DNA of 64,000 nt from Maribacter sp. HTCC2170 (GCF_000153165.2 NC_014472.1:3804305-3868304); one strand, 5' to 3'; positions 19,068-27,610 are shown, counted from the first letter of the stretch. Numbers and translations are program-made. Notes: generated by a model not told the origin, from the letters alone.

Positions 19068-20024
19068 TTAAATATTAAAAAAGGAATCTACAAACTCATA
19101 CTTATTGAAAACCTGAAGATCCTCAATGCCCTCACCTACCCCAATATACTTTACCGGAATTTGAAACTGATCAGAAATACCTATAACAACACCACCTTTT
19201 GCCGTTCCATCCAACTTTGTAACTGCCAAAGAAGTCACCTCGGTAGCTTTTGTAAACTGTTTCGCTTGTTCAAAAGCATTCTGCCCGGTTGAACCATCCA
19301 GCACCAATAGAACATCATGAGGTGTATCGTCTACAACCTTTTGCATTACACGCTTAACTTTGGTAAGCTCGTTCATTAAATTCACTTTATTGTGCAATCT
19401 CCCAGCAGTATCTATTATGACCACATCAGCATCTTGTGTTACCGCAGAACTTAAAGTATCAAATGCCACAGAGGCGGGGTCGCTTCCCATTTTTTGTTTA
19501 ACAATTGGTACATCTACACGATCGGCCCAAACTTGCAATTGGTCTATGGCGGCGGCTCTAAAAGTATCTGCAGCACCTAAAACCACTTTTAGTCCCTGTT
19601 TCTTGAACTGGTAAGCCAACTTACCAATAGTTGTAGTTTTACCCACACCGTTAACACCAACCACCATAATCACATATGGTTTTTTATCCGCAGGTATACT
19701 ATATTCGGTTTCTTCACCTATATTGGTTTCAGAAAGTAATCCGGCAATTTCCTCTCTTAAGATTTTATTGAGTTCATCAGTACCCATATACTTATCCTCA
19801 GAGACACGGGCTTCTATGCGCTCAATAATTTTCAAGGTAGTATCCACACCAACATCAGAAGTGACCAAGACTTCTTCTAAATTGTCAAGTACATCATCAT
19901 CTACTTTTGATTTACCTGCAACCGCCTTACTTAATTTAGAGAAAAAAGAGGTTTTTGATTTCTCTAGACCTTTGTCCAAGGACTCCTTCTTTTGGGAAGA
20001 AAATATCTTTTTGAATAAACTCAT
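19068..20024 (-). CDS. ftsY: signal recognition particle receptor FtsY
   Basis: FtsY is the SRP receptor GTPase that docks ribosome-nascent-chain complexes at the inner membrane. At 318 residues it has the short N-terminal region usual in Bacteroidota, then the NG domain. GTPase motifs are VGVNGVGKTTTIGKLAYQFK (P-loop), AADTFRAAAIDQL, IIDTAGRLHNKVNLMNEL and VTKLDGTAKGGVVIGI. A terminator separates it from the ribosomal-protein genes upstream, so it needs its own promoter in the 92-base gap. The gene order rpmB-rpmG-DUF4295-ftsY is conserved in the phylum. Confidence 0.97.
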   Translation of the reverse strand: MSLFKKIFSSQKKESLDKGLEKSKTSFFSKLSKAVAGKSKVDDDVLDNLEEVLVTSDVGVDTTLKIIERIEARVSEDKYMGTDELNKILREEIAGLLSETNIGEETEYSIPADKKPYVIMVVGVNGVGKTTTIGKLAYQFKKQGLKVVLGAADTFRAAAIDQLQVWADRVDVPIVKQKMGSDPASVAFDTLSSAVTQDADVVIIDTAGRLHNKVNLMNELTKVKRVMQKVVDDTPHDVLLVLDGSTGQNAFEQAKQFTKATEVTSLAVTKLDGTAKGGVVIGISDQFQIPVKYIGVGEGIEDLQVFNKYEFVDSFFNI

Positions 20025-20057
20025 ACTACCTGATATACTTTCACCAAATATATGAAA

Positions 20058-20094
20058 ATAAAAAAGCTCCTTTCTTGTAAAAAGGAGCTTTTAG
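20058..20094 (-). terminator. terminator between DUF4295 and ftsY
   Basis: A 12-bp perfect stem AAAAGCTCCTTT / AAAGGAGCTTTT (20062-20073 and 20081-20092) with a 7-base loop. On the minus strand it is followed by a T-rich run, so it ends the rpmB-rpmG-DUF4295 transcript before ftsY. Confidence 0.85.
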
Positions 20095-20116
20095 AATTGA
20101 TTTGGTCAATTATCCT

Positions 20117-20266
20117 TTATTTAGACAACCACTCATTTACGGCTTCTGGCGCCATTACAGACTCTTGAAAAACATAAGCACCTGTCTTAGGTGACTTTAC
20201 CATTTTAATCGCCTTGGTTAATCTTTTTGAACTTGTTTGTAAACTTGCTACCGTCTTCTTTGCCAT
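20117..20266 (-). CDS. DUF4295 small basic protein
   Basis: A 49-residue protein reading MAKKTVASLQTSSKRLTKAI, then KMVKSPKTGAYVFQESVM and ending NEWLSK. It matches DUF4295, a tiny basic protein conserved in Bacteroidota directly after rpmG, as here. Its position and charge suggest that it may act with the ribosome, but that is inference. It lies 40 bases after rpmG and is followed by a terminator, so it is the last gene of the rpmB operon. Confidence 0.9.
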   Translation of the reverse strand: MAKKTVASLQTSSKRLTKAIKMVKSPKTGAYVFQESVMAPEAVNEWLSK

Positions 20267-20306
20267 GACTTAATGCGTTAATTATTGTCTTTCCAATTAA
20301 GGAAAT

Positions 20307-20489
20307 TTACTTTATTTCTTTATGAACTGTCATCTTCTTCAGAATAGGATTGAATTTTTTGATTTCCATCCTTTCTGGAGTGTTCTTCTTATTCTTTGTG
20401 GTTATATATCTAGAAGTTCCTGGCTGACCTGAAGCTTTATGCTCAGTACACTCCAATATAACTTGAACTCTGTTCCCTTTTTTTGCCAT
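20307..20489 (-). CDS. rpmG: 50S ribosomal protein L33
   Basis: A 60-residue basic protein: [20 protein letters not shown], then [25 protein letters not shown]. This is the L33 signature in the form without the zinc-binding CxxC pairs (only one Cys, at 14). It is the second gene of the rpmB-rpmG-DUF4295 operon, 20 bases after rpmB. Identification is certain. Confidence 0.97.
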   Translation of the reverse strand: MAKKGNRVQVILECTEHKASGQPGTSRYITTKNKKNTPERMEIKKFNPILKKMTVHKEIK

Positions 20490-20509
20490 TGTAATCTATC
20501 TTTTTAGGA

Positions 20510-20746
20510 TTATTTTACCAATCCTTGTGCTTTAGCCTCCTTTAAAACAGCTGAAATGCCTTTCTTGTTAATGCTTTTCAATGCCTTTGCAGATACCTTA
20601 AGGGTTACCCAACGATCTTCTTCAGGAATATAAAAACGTTTTTTGGAAAGATTTACATTAAATCTTCTTCTTGTCTTATTGATAGAAAACGAAACGTTGT
20701 TTCCGAACATCGCTCTCTTTCCCGTAATTTCACAAACTTTTGACAT
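20510..20746 (-). CDS. rpmB: 50S ribosomal protein L28
   Basis: A 78-residue ribosomal protein: MSKVCEITGKRAMFGNNVSF, SINKTRRRFNVNLSKKRFYI, and WVTLKVSAKALKSINKKGI. This is standard bacterial L28 without extra zinc cysteines (the single Cys is at 5). It is first in its operon and has the best promoter in the window just upstream. Confidence 0.97.
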   Translation of the reverse strand: MSKVCEITGKRAMFGNNVSFSINKTRRRFNVNLSKKRFYIPEEDRWVTLKVSAKALKSINKKGISAVLKEAKAQGLVK

Positions 20747-20776
20747 TGCGCCTAATTTTTCATTTTAAACAGGCTG

Positions 20777-20808
20777 CAAATTTAATTCATTTTTATTGGA
20801 CGGACAAA
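20777..20808 (-). promoter_or_regulatory. rpmB operon promoter (-33 TTTG, 20-base spacer, -7 TAAATTTG)
   Basis: On the minus strand, TTTG at 20808-20805 is followed by a 20-base spacer and TAAATTTG at 20784-20777. This fits the full Bacteroidota housekeeping consensus (TTG/TTTG, 17-23 bases, TAnnTTTG). Both elements and the spacing agree, and the -7 box lies about 30 bases from the rpmB ATG. Confidence 0.8.
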
Positions 20809-20816
20809 ATTCTATC

Positions 20817-22064
20817 TCAGATTTTTACGATTTCTTTTTGAAGCAACTCAAACGCCTTATTTACAGTCTTTTGCACTACCCTTACCCGATGATTTCCCAT
20901 CATAAATTTGTTCACAAACACCTTCTCGGGGGTGGCAATTGCAATATAGACCGTGCCTATTTCAGCATCTGAATCACCTTTTGTTGGCCCTGCATTACCT
21001 GTTGTGGCAACTGCAAAATCGGTATTCATAAGTTTTTTCACATTAAGAGCCATTGCCTCCGCGACCTCAGCACTAACGACTGTATACTTGTTTATCATTG
21101 CAGTAGAAACTCCCAAAACATCTACTTTTATTTCTGTGGCATAACTCACAATACTTCCTTTGAAATAGGCCGAAGCCCCTGATAAGGCAGTTATCTTCTG
21201 GGCAATTTTACCTCCAGTGCAACTTTCGGCAGTTGCTAATGTCATTTTCTTTGCTGTAAACGATTTTGCAACCAACTCTTCTAATGACTCATCATTTTCA
21301 TAACCATAAATCAAATCCCCAATTAATGGTTGCAACTTTTGTATTTCTGTCTCAACTGAATCATGCAGTACTTTTCTATCGGGTCCTTTTGCTGTTAATC
21401 GTAATCTCACTTTGCCCAAATTAGGCAGATACGCCAGTTTAATAAACTTTGGCAAATTATCTTCCCATTCCTCGATTTTTGCAGCAATTGCACTTTCCCC
21501 TAAACCATAAGTAATCAAAGTTTTGTGAAGAATATGGGGTCGGTCAAAATCCTTGATTATTTTAGGAATAACCATATTGCTGATCAATGCCTTCATTTCA
21601 AAAGGAACACCGGGAAGCGATATAAAAACCACATCATCAGATTTCATCCACATACCAGGCGCTGTACCATTGGCATTATGTAATACTGTTGCCCTTGAAG
21701 GGACCATAGCTTGTTGTCTATTGACTTCAGAAATTGGTGTAGAAGTAAAGGTGGAAAACAACTGTTCTATATGCTGTAGCACCTCTTCATTTTTCACCAA
21801 GGCATCATTCAAAAACTCACAAAACGTGTGTTTGGTTATATCATCTTTTGTCGGCCCAAGACCTCCGGTGACAATTACAATGTTAGCTCGTGATTTAGCT
21901 TCGTTTAAAGCCGTAAGAATATGGTCATGTTCATCTTGAATCGATGTTATTTGATGAACCGATATACCTATTTTGTTTAGCTCTTTGGCAATAAAGGTAG
22001 AATTAGTATCAACGATTTGACCAATGAGAATTTCATCGCCAATAGTGATGATTTCGGCAAACAT
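20817..22064 (-). CDS. cinA: CinA-family nicotinamide-nucleotide amidohydrolase
   Basis: A 415-residue two-domain protein. The N-terminal MoCF/COG1058 domain (AEIITIGDEILIGQIVDTNS; VTGGLGPTKDDITKH; LPGVPFEMKAL) resembles molybdopterin-binding folds and ADP-ribose pyrophosphatases. The C-terminal CinA domain has ATAESCTGGKIAQKITALSG and the TGNAGPTKGDSDAEIGTVYI loop, matching nicotinamide-mononucleotide deamidases (PncC-like). It overlaps the Hpt gene as TAATG, implying translational coupling, and sits directly ahead of the rpmB promoter. The role is probably NMN recycling; 'competence-induced' is a historical name. Confidence 0.93.
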   Translation of the reverse strand: MFAEIITIGDEILIGQIVDTNSTFIAKELNKIGISVHQITSIQDEHDHILTALNEAKSRANIVIVTGGLGPTKDDITKHTFCEFLNDALVKNEEVLQHIEQLFSTFTSTPISEVNRQQAMVPSRATVLHNANGTAPGMWMKSDDVVFISLPGVPFEMKALISNMVIPKIIKDFDRPHILHKTLITYGLGESAIAAKIEEWEDNLPKFIKLAYLPNLGKVRLRLTAKGPDRKVLHDSVETEIQKLQPLIGDLIYGYENDESLEELVAKSFTAKKMTLATAESCTGGKIAQKITALSGASAYFKGSIVSYATEIKVDVLGVSTAMINKYTVVSAEVAEAMALNVKKLMNTDFAVATTGNAGPTKGDSDAEIGTVYIAIATPEKVFVNKFMMGNHRVRVVQKTVNKAFELLQKEIVKI

Positions 22065-22402
22065 TATAGATTAAAATCCTTTTTGAGCTCAGAAACAACT
22101 TGATGAATATCCTTTTTTAATACAGGGAAAACTGCCTGAATCTCATTCATATTAGCTTCATTTTTTCCTAAAGTTTCTATTTGAAGTGCAACTGCTCGCG
22201 TTTGTTCCATTCCCAATAAATCTACATTAGGCTTTATTTTATGTGCGAGTTGATATACCTGTTCATAATTTTGCTGACCTAAAGCAGCCTCAAGACCTTC
22301 CAGATCCTGTGGCACTTCATCCAAAAAAACAGAAATTACAGAATTGATGAAATCCATATCACCTTCCGCCATTTCATTTATTTTATCAAGATTGTAAATC
22401 AT
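22064..22402 (-). CDS. stand-alone Hpt (histidine phosphotransfer) domain protein
   Basis: A 112-residue soluble protein with the four-helix Hpt pattern. The phosphorylated histidine is in YQLAHKIKPNVDLLGM (HKIKPN in place of the usual HxxKG), preceded by FLDEVPQDLEGLEAALGQQNYEQV. It should accept a phosphoryl group from a response-regulator receiver domain in a phosphorelay, but no kinase or regulator is encoded nearby. Both ends overlap neighbours by TAATG (FAH gene upstream, cinA downstream), so its expression is tied to the operon. Confidence 0.85.
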   Translation of the reverse strand: MIYNLDKINEMAEGDMDFINSVISVFLDEVPQDLEGLEAALGQQNYEQVYQLAHKIKPNVDLLGMEQTRAVALQIETLGKNEANMNEIQAVFPVLKKDIHQVVSELKKDFNL

Positions 22403-23013
22403 TATTTTATTTTTAACGAAAAGAGCTCCTGCCCTTCTAACTGACCCGAAAGGTAATCATTTGCAGCAATCTTACCAACACCAGCTGGAGTTCCTGTAAA
22501 TATTATATCACCCTTTTTTAATGTGAAGTATTTTGAAACATAAGCAATTAGCTCATCTATTTTCCAAAGCATTAAACCTGTATTTCCTTTTTGAACTGGT
22601 TTGTTATTCTTTATTAGACTAAAGTTAAGATTGTTCAGATCTTCAAATTGCAATTTTGACAACCATTTACCAACTACGGCCGAACCGTCAAAACCTTTTG
22701 CTTTTTCCCAGGGCAGACCTTTTTGCTTTAATTCTGATTGTAAGTCGCGAGCTGTAAAATCAATTCCTAAACCTACCTCCTCATAATACTTATGCGCAAA
22801 ACGCTCATCAACATGTTTACCTACCTTGCAGATTTTTACCAAGACTTCCACTTCATAATGAACATCCTCACTAAACTCTGGAATATAAAAATTTTGCTCT
22901 TTGGGGAGTATGGCAGAATCCGGTTTTATGAATACAACAGGTTCATCGGGACGTTCGTTTGAAAGCTCTTTTATATGGTCTGTATAATTCCTGCCTACGC
23001 AAATAATTTTCAT
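22402..23013 (-). CDS. fumarylacetoacetate hydrolase-family protein
   Basis: A 203-residue cytoplasmic enzyme of the FAH superfamily. It starts MKIICVGRNYTDHIKELSNE; metal ligands are expected in HYEVEVLVKI (Glu residues) and GLGIDFTARDLQ (Asp), followed by KGFDGSAVVGKW and FTGTPAGVGKI near the C-terminus. Small single-domain members like this include acylpyruvases and oxaloacetate decarboxylases or tautomerases, so the substrate is not fixed by sequence. It is the third gene of the exonuclease-to-cinA operon. Confidence 0.88.
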   Translation of the reverse strand: MKIICVGRNYTDHIKELSNERPDEPVVFIKPDSAILPKEQNFYIPEFSEDVHYEVEVLVKICKVGKHVDERFAHKYYEEVGLGIDFTARDLQSELKQKGLPWEKAKGFDGSAVVGKWLSKLQFEDLNNLNFSLIKNNKPVQKGNTGLMLWKIDELIAYVSKYFTLKKGDIIFTGTPAGVGKIAANDYLSGQLEGQELFSLKIK

Positions 23014-23016
23014 TTT

Positions 23017-23928
23017 TTAATCTTTTGATATTTTTAGACTTATTGCCGGTACCAAGTATTTTAAATTATCCCTGGATCTAACTTTAAAGTCAGTCCACTC
23101 CCCCATTCCATAAACCATCGCCTTAAAGTTTTGATTCTTGTTGTACACCGCACCAAAGGTAGGGGCGAATCTATCCTCTATTACTTTCTTTTTGGTTAGT
23201 TGGTGTTCATACGAATTCTTATACCAATTATAGGGGACAAACAACCACTCCACTCCAATATATATGCCATCTTTGGGTATTTTAAGATGCAGAGCACTTA
23301 AATCAATTGACACAAACGCTTCTTTAACTTCTGATTCAAGGACTATACTTTTCCTAAGAAGATCCTTATCTGGTTTTTTTGAATTGGAATCAACACCATA
23401 AAAACGAAGTCTGAATTTAGCTGAAGGTCTTTTGAAATCCTTGTTCTTTTGAAAAAAAACTGTCACCTTCTCCACAAACTTATCCTGTGCCCCAATATTT
23501 GGAAAATATAACGCCATGATCCAAGGTGTAGCTGAAGATGAAAAACCACTTGTAAGATCATAACTTCCAATCGGATTGAGTACTGTTGAGTTGCCCGAAG
23601 AACCTGATACCACAACCTCTTCCAACTCAAATGACTCAGCCACCATTTCAAATCGTTTGGATTTAAAAACAGTCTTCGCACTTACAATGGTATCTTTAAA
23701 ACCCAAGGAAGAAATATGTACTTGTTTTTCTAAATATGGTGTGTGAATATCTAAATAAAAATGACCTTTTTCATCAGTTGAAGTACCTTTCAAGGTGTTC
23801 AAAAAACTAAGATTCACATAAGGAATGGGGGTTTTTGTTTTATGGTCATATACATGACCTTCAAAAAGAACCTCCTGAGCCGCTGAATTAATGGCAATAA
23901 ATGAAAAAAATAGAACTAAGAATCGCAT
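23017..23928 (-). CDS. exported CarboxypepD_reg-like domain protein
   Basis: A 303-residue exported protein with signal MRFLVLFFSFIAINSAAQ. Residues 20-100 form a carboxypeptidase-regulatory-like beta sandwich (EVLFEGHVYDHKTKTPIPYV, NLSFLNTLKGTSTDEKGHFY), the domain also found at the front of SusC-type receptors. The remaining 200 residues are beta-rich and not recognised (a possible jelly roll around FFQKNKDFKRPSAKFRLRFYG). It directly abuts the exonuclease stop and lies 3 bases before the FAH gene, so it belongs to the operon. Function unknown. Confidence 0.78.
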   Translation of the reverse strand: MRFLVLFFSFIAINSAAQEVLFEGHVYDHKTKTPIPYVNLSFLNTLKGTSTDEKGHFYLDIHTPYLEKQVHISSLGFKDTIVSAKTVFKSKRFEMVAESFELEEVVVSGSSGNSTVLNPIGSYDLTSGFSSSATPWIMALYFPNIGAQDKFVEKVTVFFQKNKDFKRPSAKFRLRFYGVDSNSKKPDKDLLRKSIVLESEVKEAFVSIDLSALHLKIPKDGIYIGVEWLFVPYNWYKNSYEHQLTKKKVIEDRFAPTFGAVYNKNQNFKAMVYGMGEWTDFKVRSRDNLKYLVPAISLKISKD

Positions 23929-24705
23929 TCAACCAAGCTTATTGTTCAATCTGCTTAATTTAATCTGTGTCAATACTTTCTTTGTGTACAGTGGGAAATC
24001 TGCATTCAAAATCCAGCCAAAATATCCTGGCTCCTTGTCCAACACATCCAAAACCTTCTTTCCATTATGCTTGCCAAAGGCAAAAACCTCTTCCTCATTA
24101 TCATCCATGGCGATAAAACCAGCAAAATCAACCAATTTTTTATGTGTTGAAAACTCTGCCAATTTTTTCACATTGTTTTCTAACTCTGGATAACGATCTA
24201 ATTGGGAAAGTAAAACCTCATAAGTCGCATTTGTGTCTGCTTCTGCACTATGCGCATCGGTCAAATCCTTATCGCAGTAAAACTTATAGGCAGCTTCCAA
24301 TGTTCTCTTTTCCATCTTATGAAAAATGGTCTGAACATCCACAGAAACCATATTCTTCATATCAAAATCAACATCGGCGCGCAACATCTCCTCGGCCAGT
24401 AGCGGAATATCGAAACGATTGGAATTGAATCCTCCGAGATCACAATCCTTGATCATTAGATAAACCTCTTTTGAAAGTTCTTTGAACGTTGGTTCATTTG
24501 CCACTTTTTCATTTGAAATCCCATGAATTGCAATCACTTCTGCCGGAATATCCTTTTCTGGATTCACAAGCCATGTCTTGCTTTCCTTGTTTCCGTTCGG
24601 AAATACTTTTAAGATTGATATTTCAACAATCCGATCGTGAGCAACATTGGTACCTGTGGTTTCCAAATCAAAAAAACAAATAGGTCTAGTCAACTTTAAC
24701 TCCAT
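23929..24705 (-). CDS. 3'-5' exonuclease (DnaQ/DEDD family)
   Basis: A 258-residue protein with an N-terminal DEDD exonuclease domain. Exo I is CFFDLETTGTNVAHDRIVEI, Exo II includes GGFNSNRFDIPLLAEEM, and Exo III is DLTDAHSAEADTNATYEVL (an H-x-x-x-x-D pattern, the DEDDh type). The C-terminal 70 residues (FAFGKHNGKKVLDVLDKEPGYFGWIL) resemble a DUF3820-like extra motif. It may act in proofreading or repair as a polymerase III epsilon-like nuclease. It is the first gene of the five-gene operon ending at cinA, with a -7 box just upstream. Confidence 0.9.
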   Translation of the reverse strand: MELKLTRPICFFDLETTGTNVAHDRIVEISILKVFPNGNKESKTWLVNPEKDIPAEVIAIHGISNEKVANEPTFKELSKEVYLMIKDCDLGGFNSNRFDIPLLAEEMLRADVDFDMKNMVSVDVQTIFHKMEKRTLEAAYKFYCDKDLTDAHSAEADTNATYEVLLSQLDRYPELENNVKKLAEFSTHKKLVDFAGFIAMDDNEEEVFAFGKHNGKKVLDVLDKEPGYFGWILNADFPLYTKKVLTQIKLSRLNNKLG

Positions 24706-24722
24706 TATTCATAAGGTTTGAG

Positions 24723-24730
24723 CAAAGATA
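24723..24730 (-). promoter_or_regulatory. -7 promoter box of the exonuclease-to-cinA operon
   Basis: Minus-strand TATCTTTG matches TAnnTTTG exactly, about 18 bases upstream of the exonuclease ATG. The -33 element is weak. Confidence 0.5.
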
Positions 24731-24806
24731 ACTTATGATTAGTTTCCACAGCATGAATAATCCTATTTATTACATTCAAGAACATGAACAAAAGCTCTTA
24801 TGACAA

Positions 24807-26060
24807 TTATAACCGCGTATTGATTATGTTATTAAAAGCAGAGCCAAAAGTGTAACTAACACCAACCCTAAAACCTGTTTCAAAGTCGGTAGCGATTTGT
24901 TTTTGTTGAAGTAAAACATCCTCAAGTGATGCCGAACCGGCGGGAAGGTTAATCTGGTCACGAATTAATTGAAGTGAACCAGAAAATCTTACTGCCATTC
25001 CCTTAAACACCCTCACGGAAACACTCCCATTGAATTGCACCCGATTTTTCGAAAAATCATTAAGAAATGTAGACGTACGTAGTCGTGAATATAAATTACC
25101 CCAAGGTTGTCTAAATCTTGTCTGTATGTCCAATGAATGATTGAAAATAGTTTCTTCTTCCTGGCCAAAAATTGTGGTTTCTATATAATCATTATGTGCA
25201 TAACCAATTTTATAGGCAAAAACAATTTCTCGGCGTAAAACCTCTCGGTAAGGGAAAATGTTGTATTCAATTGCGGGTGTAAAACTTGTTGCCAAGTTTA
25301 TATTGGTATACGTATCATGTCTGGCACCCGCGAACACACCTAAGGACCAGTGATCAGACAAACTACGAACTACACTCCCATAACCAAAATACCTTTCGCG
25401 TTTACTTGTGAATTCTTCATTGTCCCGTATGTATTTGTTATTTGCCAGGTTCATTTGTAAATCGACCCGCACACGCCACTTTTCAGTTACCTTATCACTT
25501 TCAAACCCTACTTCATATTCAAATTCCTTTCTACTTGCCTCCTTGTCCAATTCGGCTTCACCGTAAACCTCGAAAATCCAATTGTTCCATGGGTCATCAA
25601 AGTCAATGTCCTGCCTTTCGGCTAACCCAGAATCTGAAATTTTGTAAACAATACTATCGGCCAAATCAGACTCCATCACATATTTTAAAAGACCCTTTTT
25701 CACCGTTGACAATAAGCCTTTACGCACTTCATCCGAAGTCATGTTCATGTTCGAGTCGAACGATTGCTCATCCTTAATTTCCTGATATACCCCACTACCA
25801 TTGAACACAAGTTTATATGTTCTTCCGCCACTTCCGTTTGCTATATCATAAATCATTAAAATAACATTCGCCAATTTTTGATCCCGAACGTGATTAACAA
25901 AATTGATTTCTTGCCGTAGATAACTCTTTTCGCAACGACAGTCTATAAAAAGTTTAATGGATTCCTTATTCGTGGGTTTTTCTTGTGAATAAAATGGAAT
26001 TATAGTCAAAAACACTAAGAAAAACAGGAGATTCCTTGTAATTACAAGGTTACGAATCAT
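24807..26060 (-). CDS. hypothetical exported protein with likely outer-membrane barrel
   Basis: A 417-residue protein that I cannot assign to a named family. A signal peptide (NLLFFLVFLTIIPFYSQ) is followed by a globular part, IKLFIDCRCEKSYLRQEINF, with a conserved CRC and KLANVILMIYDIANGSGG. From about residue 180 on there are alternating amphipathic strands (WRVRVDLQMNLANNKYI, HWSLGVFAGARHDTYTNIN, GVSYTFGSAF) typical of an outer-membrane beta barrel. It is a single gene with a -7 box and a perfect palindrome immediately upstream, so it may be regulated. Barrel topology is inferred from the strand pattern. Confidence 0.65.
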   Translation of the reverse strand: MIRNLVITRNLLFFLVFLTIIPFYSQEKPTNKESIKLFIDCRCEKSYLRQEINFVNHVRDQKLANVILMIYDIANGSGGRTYKLVFNGSGVYQEIKDEQSFDSNMNMTSDEVRKGLLSTVKKGLLKYVMESDLADSIVYKISDSGLAERQDIDFDDPWNNWIFEVYGEAELDKEASRKEFEYEVGFESDKVTEKWRVRVDLQMNLANNKYIRDNEEFTSKRERYFGYGSVVRSLSDHWSLGVFAGARHDTYTNINLATSFTPAIEYNIFPYREVLRREIVFAYKIGYAHNDYIETTIFGQEEETIFNHSLDIQTRFRQPWGNLYSRLRTSTFLNDFSKNRVQFNGSVSVRVFKGMAVRFSGSLQLIRDQINLPAGSASLEDVLLQQKQIATDFETGFRVGVSYTFGSAFNNIINTRL

Positions 26061-26073
26061 ACTAAAAGTTTAG

Positions 26074-26089
26074 GTTGGTTTAAACCAAC
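26074..26089. promoter_or_regulatory. 16-bp perfect palindrome near the transcription start of the barrel gene
   Basis: The sequence GTTGGTTTAAACCAAC is a perfect palindrome. It directly abuts the minus-strand -7 box TATATTTG (26096-26089), so it spans the expected transcription start of the exported barrel protein gene, 14-29 bases upstream of its ATG. It is a candidate repressor operator or a 5' hairpin. Confidence 0.45.
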
Positions 26090-26096
26090 AAATATA
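26089..26096 (-). promoter_or_regulatory. -7 promoter box of the exported barrel protein gene
   Basis: Minus-strand TATATTTG, an exact match to TAnnTTTG, about 30 bases upstream of the ATG at 26060. It shares one base with the palindrome just downstream. Confidence 0.5.
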
Positions 26097-26226
26097 ATCT
26101 GACCGCTTCAAGAAAAGAAAGTACTGCGATAAATAACACAGATAGAACGACCAATGTGATTTAGTATGTCGAAAAAATAGATTTCGCTAGCTTTTTATTT
26201 TACTATAGGCTAATTCAAAGAGTTTG

Positions 26227-27573
26227 CTAAACTTCTCTATTAATATCCCACGCCTCAAGATAATCGGCCACCGCTTTTGCAAACATACTGCCTAAAGCAC
26301 CATTAACAACCCTATGGTCATAACTATGAGAGATATACATTTTACTCCGAATACCAATAAAATCGCCTTCATTTGTTTCAATCACAGAAGGAATCTTTCG
26401 AATTGCCCCAAGTGCAAGAATACCTACTTGAGGTTGATTGATGATGGGGGTTCCAAAAACACTCCCAAACGTACCCACATTGGTCACGGTATATGTACCA
26501 TCCTGTACTTCATCAGGTTTCAGCTGATTGTTTCTTGACCTGTTAGCCAAATCATTCACAACCTTTGCCATTCCGACCAAGTTTAATTGATCTGCATTTT
26601 TAATAACAGGAACAATCAAATTACCATCGGGCAATGCAGCGGCCATTCCTATATTTATGTTTTTCTTTTTAATAACGGCATCCCCATCAACCGAAATGTT
26701 CATCATGGGATACTTTTTCAAAGCCTTAGCCACCGCCTCCATGAAAATTGGGGTAAAAGTTAATTTCTCTCCCTCAGTCTTAAAGAAAGAATCCTTCATC
26801 TTATTTCTCCAATTCACAATATTGGTTACGTCAACCTCAATAAAACTTTGAACGTGAGCCGAGGTAGAAATACTATTTACCATATGCTTGGCAATTAATT
26901 TGCCCATTCTGGTCATTTCTATCACCTCATCGCCAACTGTTGCTGATATCGTGGATACTGGTTTTTGCTCTACAGGGGTTTCAATTTTAGGTTCGGAAAT
27001 TTCAGACTCAAGCTTTTTGGCTGGAGTTGCAACCATCGGGGCAACAGAATTACCCTTCTCTGCTATATATGACAAAATATCGTTCTTAGAGACCCTATTG
27101 TCTTTTCCTGTTCCTTTTATGCCATCCAACTCAGCTATAGAAATTCCTTCTTTTTTGGCGATATTCCTCACTAGAGGCGAGTAAAACCGTTCGGATAGAC
27201 CAAAATCTTGAGGTGCACTGGCAATTGCCTCCTTTGCTACTTCTACAGTAGAAGTTAGCTCGGCAACTATCTCATCATCAACCTCAATTTCTTCAACCTC
27301 AGTGGTTGAATCAACCTCGTCTGTGGCTTCTCCTTCCATCTCGATAATGGCCACTGTATCGCCAACCTTTACAACATCATCAACTTCAAAAAGCCTTTCA
27401 AGCAAAACCCCTTCAACTTCACTCGGGACCTCAGAATCAACCTTATCTGTGGCTATTTCAAAAACAGCTTCATCCATTTCAATGGTATCACCAACTTCTT
27501 TTAACCAAGTAGTCAATGTTGCTTCCGCAACACTTTCTCCCATACGTGGCAATTTGAGTTCAAACTTTGACAT
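26227..27573 (-). CDS. 2-oxoacid dehydrogenase E2 (dihydrolipoamide acyltransferase)
   Basis: A 448-residue acyltransferase core subunit of a pyruvate, 2-oxoglutarate or branched-chain 2-oxoacid dehydrogenase complex. Domains in order are one lipoyl domain (lipoyl-Lys in FEIATDKVDSEVPSE, residue about 44), an acidic linker, an E3/E1-binding domain (FYSPLVRNIAKKEGISIAEL), a Pro/Val linker and the catalytic domain with VTNVGTFGSVFGTPIINQPQ. The active-site motif, normally HRxxDG, reads DHRVVNG, with Asn instead of Asp. The single lipoyl domain and overall look favour a branched-chain-type E2. The cognate E1 and E3 are not adjacent. Confidence 0.9.
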   Translation of the reverse strand: MSKFELKLPRMGESVAEATLTTWLKEVGDTIEMDEAVFEIATDKVDSEVPSEVEGVLLERLFEVDDVVKVGDTVAIIEMEGEATDEVDSTTEVEEIEVDDEIVAELTSTVEVAKEAIASAPQDFGLSERFYSPLVRNIAKKEGISIAELDGIKGTGKDNRVSKNDILSYIAEKGNSVAPMVATPAKKLESEISEPKIETPVEQKPVSTISATVGDEVIEMTRMGKLIAKHMVNSISTSAHVQSFIEVDVTNIVNWRNKMKDSFFKTEGEKLTFTPIFMEAVAKALKKYPMMNISVDGDAVIKKKNINIGMAAALPDGNLIVPVIKNADQLNLVGMAKVVNDLANRSRNNQLKPDEVQDGTYTVTNVGTFGSVFGTPIINQPQVGILALGAIRKIPSVIETNEGDFIGIRSKMYISHSYDHRVVNGALGSMFAKAVADYLEAWDINREV

Positions 27574-27610
27574 ATTGCTAATTTGAATGCTTTTTTAGTT
27601 ATACTATTTG

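Noticed and set aside
24489..24683. Other short ORFs antisense to housekeeping genes, such as this one opposite the exonuclease
   Set aside because: They lie within strongly supported genes on the other strand and show no family likeness.
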